A program made the position numbers and the translations under genes. The notes below the pieces were generated by a model. The model was not told the origin of the DNA. It saw nothing but the letters and a program-made list of their open reading frames with translations, and did no database searches. This document shows, piece by piece, positions 1 through 4,865 of a stretch of 5,870 bases of DNA. Origin of the DNA: Candidatus Omnitrophota bacterium (GTDB taxonomy: Bacteria > Omnitrophota > Gorgyraeia > B26-G9); assembly GCA_030630245.1 (NCBI GenBank), contig DAOVNL010000061.1, forward strand, positions 1-5,870, in the 5' to 3' direction. Within the stretch, counting starts at the first letter, position 1. Each line of letters opens with the position of its first letter.

Positions 1-35
1 AAAACCATAATGATCAATAAATTTAGCTTTTTCAT
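1..35 (-). CDS. Start of an exported protein (5' fragment, runs off the window)
   Basis: Only the first 11 codons are visible, beginning MKKLNLLIIMV: two lysines followed by a hydrophobic run, which is the start of a signal peptide or membrane anchor. The start is chosen because a near-perfect Shine-Dalgarno AAAGGAGG (minus strand, 51-44) sits 8 bases before this ATG. An ATG further upstream at 54-52 overlaps that ribosome binding site and gives a non-hydrophobic peptide, so it is less likely. The gene follows the lectin-like gene by 56 bases on the same strand with no terminator between them, so it is probably the next member of the sugar operon. Its function cannot be told from so few residues. 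Confidence 0.7.
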   Translation of the reverse strand, partial: MKKLNLLIIMV

Positions 36-43
36 TGAGACTT

Positions 44-51
44 CCTCCTTT
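44..51 (-). promoter_or_regulatory. Strong ribosome binding site for the gene leaving the window
   Basis: The minus strand reads AAAGGAGG, almost the full anti-16S consensus, with an 8-base spacer to ATG at 35. It decides the start codon of the partial gene. It is much stronger than the site in front of the lectin-like gene, so the downstream gene is probably translated independently even if it is co-transcribed. Confidence 0.75.
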
Positions 52-91
52 CATTAACAAACAAATTAAACCATACTAATACAGACTATTT

Positions 92-715
92 CTATTCATA
101 TTTTATATTATCTATATAAAAAATACAACCCTTACGATTATGCGCCTTAGTAATGGCAAAACTGAATCCAGCGCTTATACGCCGCATATCTCTGCCCTTT
201 AAATTAACTGTTATTTGCTGCCATTTGCCGCTGAGCACTACCGGCCCAACCCCGTGATTATCCGAATCAGAATACACACCCTTGAGCCCTCCGAACTTAA
301 ATACCGCGATATGTTCTGCGCCGCTTTCTCCCCTGACCCAGAAAGTGAGTTTTTTGGCAAAACGCAGGTCATAACCGCCTTTTTGATTACCCCAATTACC
401 TTTTGGATTAACCCAGTAAATACCCGCGAAACCAAACGGTCCCGCAGCGTTATATTTTATCCTGATGCAGGTTTGGCCTGACTGGACATTTTCTTTCCAT
501 TGATCATCAAACTCTATGGCATCGCCATCACCGATCCTCTCGGAAGCAAAGTAATGATTGTCAATAAAGTCCTTATCAAAATAGACCACCAATTCCTGCG
601 TTTTAGGCTTCTTTCCCTGTTTTCCCCGCTTTTCTTGAGCAAAACAAGCAAAAACAGATAATCCTTGCACAATAATACAGAATATTATGATTCTACAAAA
701 TATCCTTCTTTTCAT
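92..715 (-). CDS. Secreted carbohydrate-binding-like beta-sandwich protein
   Basis: The protein has 207 residues. Residues 1-26 are a signal peptide (basic MKRR, a hydrophobic run, then VFACFA before QEK). Cys24 could be an acylated lipoprotein cysteine, but the preceding VFA is a poor lipobox. A short Lys/Gly-rich linker (28-39) leads into one beta-rich domain (about 41-207) of galactose-binding-like or CBM4/9/11-like character. The blocks GYDLRFAKKLTFWVRG (114-129), GKWQQITVNLKG (163-174) and FYIDNIKYE (199-207) are the usual strands of such domains. No catalytic domain is present, so it is probably a stand-alone glycan-binding or structural partner. The ATG lies 2 bases after the glycosidase stop with no clear Shine-Dalgarno, which implies translational coupling. 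The domain class is recognised by pattern; the ligand is unknown. Confidence 0.8.
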   Translation of the reverse strand: MKRRIFCRIIIFCIIVQGLSVFACFAQEKRGKQGKKPKTQELVVYFDKDFIDNHYFASERIGDGDAIEFDDQWKENVQSGQTCIRIKYNAAGPFGFAGIYWVNPKGNWGNQKGGYDLRFAKKLTFWVRGESGAEHIAVFKFGGLKGVYSDSDNHGVGPVVLSGKWQQITVNLKGRDMRRISAGFSFAITKAHNRKGCIFYIDNIKYE

Positions 716-717
716 AT

Positions 718-2619
718 CTATTCTTTCTCTTTCCAGAGTTTTTGCAGTTCAAAATAAGACTTACGCAGATGACGCATAAAAGGAGAATCCGTACCGTCTC
801 CCTGGCTGACAACTCCAAACCATTCTTCATAGTACCAGCCGTCAACAAAAGGCCCCCCTACATTAGGCACTACATCCTGTATAATGTCAGGATATCCGGG
901 AGGAGCTCCTGTCTTCCACCACTCATCAATAAATTCAAACAAGGCGCCGCCTATAGCAACACCTGCTCCCTCACCCGCGCTGTTAATTACCACATCCATC
1001 CAGTTGCCCACAAGGTATTCCGCCTGAAAATTTTCCGCGTATTCACGGCTATATCCGTGTCCATAAGCAGGACAGCCATATTCTGTTACCAACGCCGGCC
1101 TGCCGGCAATTTCTTTTATCGGCAGCCAGAAATTGTAATATCCGAATCCATGCTTACCTCTATATGAATTAATCCCGAATATATCAACATCCGGGCATTC
1201 TTCGGCAAAGATATCGAGAAAATGGATATCACCGTTACAAATCACTACAGGATGGTTCGGATCTACTTCCTTTATTTTTTTAGCAACTTCATTCACAAAA
1301 TGATAATAGGCTTGAGGCTCAACATCCGCGTTGTTAGCTATTCCGTAATTAGTCTCATTACCTAAAACCCACATCAGAACACAGGGCTCATCCTTATATT
1401 CATTTATCATCTTCATTACCGATTCAAGCATATTACGCTGCTGCCCGGGGTCAGAATAATTAGTGCCCGCATCCCAGGAAGCTTTGGAGCCTACCGCGAA
1501 CATTCCAAGAAAATCGCCGATTATAATACGAATCCCGTAATTTTTATACAGATCCCGGAATATCTTTTTATTGCGTACAAAAGCATGATGATAAACCCTG
1601 ACTACGTTAACACCCATATCTTTCATCAGCTGAAAATCACCAACTGCCGGCTCATCGCCTTCCTGAATATTATTCTTATTTTTATCTACCCATGCGTCAT
1701 AAGGGCTGTCGATTTTACCGTTTTTATTTTCATCGGCAAGAGACCAATCCTTTAACGTTCCTATGTCAGGGCTCTGTCCTATTTTTGACGGCTGATAAGC
1801 AACTGCTTTGACCATAAACGGCTCGCCTTTAAGACGCATTTGCCAATGTCCGTTTTCATATTTAACTAAACTAAGCTCCCCAAATTCCTTGCTTTCTACT
1901 ACTGATAGTTTGCTTAGATCAACTCTTTTTTCTACGACATCCTTCGGATCGCAATAAACTAATTTACCGGGATTGACAATAAAAAGATCATTATTCCGGT
2001 CATCATCGTAACGCTTTTCAACCCTGATATCAGCGCCGATAAGTTTTATTCCCATCTCAGGATATTTTCTCGTCAGATAAAGAATCCTGTCAAGTGACGC
2101 GGGCCCTACATACCAGGGGGTACCCCAGTAAGTCGTTCCGACTTCTTTGGGAAATTGCACCACAAGGGCATAATAGGCCTTGATCGCGTGCCTGATATGC
2201 ATAGCATTTTCCAGAGCCTGGGCAGTGTAAAACAATTTCACCCCGGGACTTTCCGCTGCTGTTGCCCAGCGGTAGAAATTAGCCTGATGATCTTGAGTGT
2301 TCACAAAAGCCCAATGACTGCCAAGAAGTTTTTTTTCTTTCCTATATTTTTCAAACTCAGCATCTTTAAGTATGCTTTTTCTATTCGGATAGATGCCCTC
2401 TCCTACTGCTTTTGTTAATCCCTTACGGTTTTTTATTTTGTACTTATAGCCTGATTTGCCAACGTCTTTAAATTCGCCGTATTTTTCATAGTCAACAATC
2501 AGTTCTGTGCCCTCATCATGCAGCTCAAAAGCAGGCGGCACAGGCCCAGCATACGCATTTCCTATTACAAAAAATACAATCAGGCTAAAGGCAATTATAA
2601 GCTTCAGCTTTTTATTCAC
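718..2619 (-). CDS. Secreted clan GH-A (GH2/GH5-like) glycoside hydrolase
   Basis: The protein has 633 residues with signal peptide 1-24 (NKKLK, a hydrophobic core, AYA cleavage before GP). The start is GTG at 2619; the ATG at 2629 is out of frame and stops at once. A GAAAGG site lies about 10 bases upstream. Residues 25-260 form an N-terminal region I cannot name. A TIM barrel begins at LKGEPFMVKAVAY (263-275), typical first-strand text of GH2 catalytic domains. Glu422 in LGNET (419-423) is the expected acid/base and Glu513 in VTEYG (511-515) the expected nucleophile; NSYRG (484-488) and FEFIDEWWK (561-569) are further GH2-like landmarks. Two calcium-loop-like motifs lie at 296-323. It probably cleaves a beta-linked glycan outside the cytoplasm; the substrate is not readable. 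It sits between the symporter and the lectin-like gene. A transglycosylase role is possible. Confidence 0.87.
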   Translation of the reverse strand: MNKKLKLIIAFSLIVFFVIGNAYAGPVPPAFELHDEGTELIVDYEKYGEFKDVGKSGYKYKIKNRKGLTKAVGEGIYPNRKSILKDAEFEKYRKEKKLLGSHWAFVNTQDHQANFYRWATAAESPGVKLFYTAQALENAMHIRHAIKAYYALVVQFPKEVGTTYWGTPWYVGPASLDRILYLTRKYPEMGIKLIGADIRVEKRYDDDRNNDLFIVNPGKLVYCDPKDVVEKRVDLSKLSVVESKEFGELSLVKYENGHWQMRLKGEPFMVKAVAYQPSKIGQSPDIGTLKDWSLADENKNGKIDSPYDAWVDKNKNNIQEGDEPAVGDFQLMKDMGVNVVRVYHHAFVRNKKIFRDLYKNYGIRIIIGDFLGMFAVGSKASWDAGTNYSDPGQQRNMLESVMKMINEYKDEPCVLMWVLGNETNYGIANNADVEPQAYYHFVNEVAKKIKEVDPNHPVVICNGDIHFLDIFAEECPDVDIFGINSYRGKHGFGYYNFWLPIKEIAGRPALVTEYGCPAYGHGYSREYAENFQAEYLVGNWMDVVINSAGEGAGVAIGGALFEFIDEWWKTGAPPGYPDIIQDVVPNVGGPFVDGWYYEEWFGVVSQGDGTDSPFMRHLRKSYFELQKLWKEKE

Positions 2620-2629
2620 GTTGAATCAT

Positions 2630-2635
2630 CCTTTC
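2630..2635 (-). promoter_or_regulatory. Ribosome binding site for the glycosidase GTG start
   Basis: The minus strand reads GAAAGG, 10 bases before GTG at 2619. It supports the GTG start: the only nearby ATG (2629) opens a frame that ends after five codons. The spacing is a little long, so the initiation rate is probably moderate. Confidence 0.55.
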
Positions 2636-2692
2636 AATGCTCCCGCAATAACCGTGCTTAAGGGTATCATAACAATCATTTCACACTGCTTA

Positions 2693-4339
2693 CTATACAT
2701 GGCCACGCCGCTTTTCAAGCTCAAGGCGAATTTCGTGCGCTTTTTCTTCTGTAATTTTATAAAAAACAACTGCCAGTATGGCTATTAAAGAAGTTATAAT
2801 CGGAAGAGTAATATCAAATATCCTAAGTAGAAATAATGACCTTGCTGCCTGATTACTGCCTAATTCAACATTAAAACCTGACGCGTTAAGAATATGCCCT
2901 GAAAAAGCAAATGCTATAGACATTCCAAGCTTTACTGTCCACCAGTAAATAGCTCCAAATACACCTTCTCTTCTGTGGCCTGTGTTAAGTTCATCTAAAT
3001 CACATGTATCAGCCATCATCGATCCCACGGTTGTAAAAAGTCCTCCAATTCCAAAAGCAATAAAGACAGCAGGCAGGAGCGGTATGATAAATATATCCTT
3101 AATTACTATTAAATGTACATAATCCGGATTAAAACACCACCATTTCATTAAAAATCCGAGTATTGAAATAGATGTTGATATGATAAATGCTTTCCTTTTG
3201 CCTACCTTTGTTGAGAGCTTGGTTACAAGCGGAATAACAATAAATATTGTAGAAAGAGCCGAAGTAGTACCAAACAATCCATTATATTTACCTCCCATCA
3301 CTGTATCTCCGCCAAACACAAAATAAATAAGTACATACATTCCTAATCCTGATACAAGCATAAAACCATTGAAAAGGAAAAAAGTAGCCGTGCACAGCTT
3401 AAGAAAAGAAGGAACTATAATTGTTTTTAAGAAACCGATTAAAAACTCAGCAATTTTGTTCATGGCGCCTTTAACTGATAAAGCAGCTTTAGCTGTAATA
3501 AACTCAACAATAAATGTGATTAAAAGGACTTTACAAATAATAATTCCGGTATAAGCCAGGATTCCCATCCATTCAGGACATTTGATTTCAGAGAGGTAAT
3601 TTTTCGTATCGTGAAAAAGCCTTTTCATTTCTTTAAGCCCATTATATTCAGGAATTTCAACCTTATCCTCGGTTTTAACAACGGATTCATACCGTTCCTT
3701 ACAAAAAATAGCAGGCAGTATTCCCAATACAACAACAGCTGATCCCACAGCAAGCGCTATAGTTCGCGCACCTTCGACGGGAGTGTTAAAAAAGTTTTTA
3801 TTGGCCATAATCCACCAAAACCAAGGACATAAAAGCCATGGGATCTGCCCAAACCAGTTAGCCCAAGCCATTACCCGTGTTCTTTCATGATAATCAGGAG
3901 TCAATTCATATCCCAAAGCAATAAAAGGTGTTGCAAAAACAGTAGTGCCGACAAATAAAAGAATGCATCCAATAAGAAAAAACCAGAAATAAAACATTTC
4001 ACTGTGGCCTGTACCAAGCTGCCATATCAAAGCAAATATGATTCCGGAAATAATCGCCCCAAAAAAGATATACGGCCTGCGCCGGCCAAAACGGGATCTT
4101 GTATTGTCAGAAACATAGCCCATTACAGGATCTGTAAAAGCATCTACAAATCGTGGAAAAGACATAATATAACCTATTAATGCCGGATTCATACCCAAAC
4201 CTAAATTAAGCACAACCGCCATACAGCCAAGCGCAGCAGGAATTAAGTTATTACATAGCATCCCAAAGCCATACGCAATCTTCTGGAAGACAGAAATAGA
4301 ATCCTCGAGGGCGGTCTTGTAATGCTTCGCCTTACTCAT
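2693..4339 (-). CDS. GPH-family (MelB-like) cation:sugar symporter
   Basis: The protein has 548 residues and is an inner-membrane secondary transporter of the glycoside-pentoside-hexuronide:cation symporter family (MFS superfamily). The family signature is clear: VDAFTDPVMGYVSDNTRSRF runs from residue 65, with Asp66 and Asp70 spaced as the MelB cation-site aspartates Asp55/Asp59, and FGRRRPY follows in the 2-3 loop. In the second half, DTCDLDELNTGHRREGVFG (444-462) and Lys470 match the conserved helix 10-11 region (MelB Lys377). By-eye alignment puts Asn30/Asn31 and Ala136 where MelB has its sugar-binding Asp19 and Asp124, so melibiose is an unlikely substrate. MelB is about 475 residues; the extra length is a central insertion near 250-310 with hydrophobic stretches. 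Start ATG 4339 has a clear AAGGAG. It is the first gene of the operon and imports a sugar or oligosaccharide, probably the hydrolase product. Confidence 0.9.
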   Translation of the reverse strand: MSKAKHYKTALEDSISVFQKIAYGFGMLCNNLIPAALGCMAVVLNLGLGMNPALIGYIMSFPRFVDAFTDPVMGYVSDNTRSRFGRRRPYIFFGAIISGIIFALIWQLGTGHSEMFYFWFFLIGCILLFVGTTVFATPFIALGYELTPDYHERTRVMAWANWFGQIPWLLCPWFWWIMANKNFFNTPVEGARTIALAVGSAVVVLGILPAIFCKERYESVVKTEDKVEIPEYNGLKEMKRLFHDTKNYLSEIKCPEWMGILAYTGIIICKVLLITFIVEFITAKAALSVKGAMNKIAEFLIGFLKTIIVPSFLKLCTATFFLFNGFMLVSGLGMYVLIYFVFGGDTVMGGKYNGLFGTTSALSTIFIVIPLVTKLSTKVGKRKAFIISTSISILGFLMKWWCFNPDYVHLIVIKDIFIIPLLPAVFIAFGIGGLFTTVGSMMADTCDLDELNTGHRREGVFGAIYWWTVKLGMSIAFAFSGHILNASGFNVELGSNQAARSLFLLRIFDITLPIITSLIAILAVVFYKITEEKAHEIRLELEKRRGHV

Positions 4340-4345
4340 TTAAAG

Positions 4346-4351
4346 CTCCTT
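4346..4351 (-). promoter_or_regulatory. Ribosome binding site of the symporter
   Basis: The minus strand reads AAGGAG with a 6-base spacer to ATG at 4339, which fixes the start codon. It lies 12 bases beyond the T-tract of the terminator hairpin, so a transcript that stops at the hairpin would lack it. Confidence 0.75.
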
Positions 4352-4363
4352 CCCTGTTTTTGC

Positions 4364-4393
4364 AAATAAAAAACCCATACCATAACGTATGGG
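4364..4393 (-). terminator. Intrinsic terminator in the symporter leader (possible attenuator)
   Basis: On the minus strand a perfect 7-bp stem, CCCATAC (4393-4387) with GTATGGG (4380-4374) around a 6-base loop, is followed by TTTTTTATTT (4373-4364). There is no T-tract in the plus direction, so it acts only on leftward transcription. It stands after the candidate promoters and operator and only 24 bases before the symporter start, which is the position of an attenuator. Alternatively it is the old 3' terminator of the dehydrogenase-like gene's transcript and is simply leaky. I saw no convincing antiterminator partner in the leader. Confidence 0.65.
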
Positions 4394-4430
4394 CATAAAT
4401 ACAGCAAATGCTATTTTGATTTCTCTATGT

Positions 4431-4444
4431 TTTAAGCGCTTAAA
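4431..4444. promoter_or_regulatory. LacI-family-like operator palindrome
   Basis: TTTAAGCGCTTAAA is a perfect 14-bp palindrome with the central CG and AAGCGCTT core characteristic of operators of LacI/CcpA-type regulators. Such regulators commonly control sugar-uptake operons, which is what follows. It lies downstream of both candidate promoters: about 13 bases into the transcript from the TATAAT box at 4469, and about 100 bases into that from the TTGACA promoter. It would therefore work as a block to initiation or elongation. No regulator gene is in the window. Confidence 0.6.
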
Positions 4445-4463
4445 GCAGCCGCTAATTTCAATC

Positions 4464-4469
4464 ATTATA
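4464..4469 (-). promoter_or_regulatory. Candidate -10 box close to the operator
   Basis: The minus strand reads a perfect TATAAT, which would place a transcription start near 4457, just ahead of the operator. I found no good -35 hexamer at 16-18 bases, so it would be weak or need an activator. The geometry to the operator favours it as the regulated promoter; the hexamer match favours the 4580-4552 promoter. Confidence 0.35.
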
Positions 4470-4551
4470 TTATTAAATCCTCTTGAAAGTGCTAAAATCT
4501 AATTAAAAGTAGTTAAGAACTAATTCTTCCTAAAAATCTATTTAAGTTAAT

Positions 4552-4580
4552 TTTATAACATAAATCAAATGACATGTCAA
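4552..4580 (-). promoter_or_regulatory. Sigma70 promoter of the sugar operon
   Basis: On the minus strand TTGACA (4580-4575) is followed after exactly 17 bases by TATAAA (4557-4552), a near-consensus housekeeping promoter. Initiation near 4545 would give a leader of about 200 bases containing the operator palindrome, the terminator hairpin and the ribosome binding site of the symporter. The -35 hexamer lies within a TGTCAA/TTGACA inverted repeat next to the mobile-element relic. Confidence 0.6.
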
Positions 4581-4595
4581 GCCCCCAAATTGACA
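4575..4595. repeat. Short inverted repeat beside the mobile-element relic
   Basis: TGTCAA (4575-4580) and TTGACA (4590-4595) flank a C-rich 9-base loop. On the minus strand the unit reads TTTGGGGGCTTGACA, which resembles the TGGGGTC...TTGACA end of the neighbouring element. It could be a fragment of another copy of the same kind of end. The palindrome TGACATGTCA (4570-4579) overlaps it. Confidence 0.4.
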
Positions 4596-4621
4596 GCTAT
4601 ACAGTGGGGTCTATTGACTAA

Positions 4622-4806
4622 TTAATTCAGATAATTCATTAAACAATAAGCTATCATTTCCACTCTAAAAAAGTCTGCTCCCTCTTTTAATAACTGAACC
4701 AGATGCTGCCGGTCTTTATCATCCTTAAATATCTTCCGCCTGTCTATTCCTCGGCTTATTATGTGATATATTCTCCTGGATACTCTATTCTTATTGACCT
4801 TGCCAT
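4622..4806 (-). pseudogene. N-terminal fragment of Y1 (REP-associated, TnpA-like) transposase, frameshifted
   Basis: From ATG at 4806 the translation begins MARSIRIEYPGEY, the familiar opening of this family (MARPLRIEYPGA-). It then stops because of two extra bases in the AT-repeat at about 4766-4771. In the other frame it continues YHIISRGIDRRKIFKDDKDR, then a stretch ending in GADFFRVEMIAYCLMN, all family-typical text. After CLMN the family normally has NHYHLL, which contains the catalytic histidine pair (HUH motif). Here it reads YLN and stops, so the active site and everything downstream are gone. About 60 of roughly 200 or more residues remain. The identification is by recognised motif text. 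Confidence 0.85.
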
Positions 4807-4812
4807 AAAATA

Positions 4813-4841
4813 ATCTTATACTATCTTTGCCGTCTTGTCAA
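4813..4841 (-). promoter_or_regulatory. Probable transposase promoter inside the element end
   Basis: On the minus strand TTGACA (4841-4836) is followed after 17 bases by TAAGAT (4818-4813), or after 15 bases by TATAAG. It lies just ahead of the transposase ATG at 4806. The -35 hexamer is part of the repeated element end, which suggests that these ends carry promoter sequence with them. Confidence 0.35.
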
Positions 4842-4865
4842 TAGTTCAGTCCTGACCCCAGCACC

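Larger units (their letters stand above)
4605..4860 (-). mobile_element. Relic of a REP-associated Y1/IS200-like element, 256 bp
   Basis: Both ends carry the same blocks in inverted orientation. The right end, read on the minus strand, is TGGGGTC, ten bases, then TATTGAC (4860-4837). The left end, read on the plus strand, is TGGGGTC directly followed by TATTGAC (4605-4618), lacking the ten-base middle. Between them lies the N-terminal part of a transposase gene with its own promoter-like TTGACA at 4841-4836. The whole is much shorter than an autonomous element, so it is an internally deleted, immobile or non-autonomous copy. It inserted, or was left, six bases after the stop codon of the dehydrogenase-like gene. 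Confidence 0.6.

Noticed and set aside
52..54. ATG at 54 as the start of the left-edge gene
   Set aside because: It overlaps the ribosome binding site of the ATG at 35 and gives a peptide with no signal sequence (MKGGSLNEKAK).
215..481. Plus-strand and alternative minus-strand frames inside the lectin-like gene
   Set aside because: They overlap a gene with a signal peptide and coherent beta-sandwich text. Their own translations look like random proline- and arginine-rich sequence.
742..1167. Open frame of 141 codons on the plus strand inside the glycosidase gene
   Set aside because: It is antisense to the catalytic domain with its conserved motifs, has no recognisable protein text, and no ribosome binding site was noted. 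It is a shadow frame.
3369..3554. 61-codon plus-strand frame inside the symporter insertion
   Set aside because: It is antisense to the transporter. Its hydrophobic appearance mirrors the codons of the membrane segments on the other strand.
4510..4530. AAGAA-CTAA-TTCTT dyad upstream of the TATAAT box
   Set aside because: It is a 5-bp AT-rich stem in a very AT-rich stretch. It is expected by chance and matches no operator I recognise.
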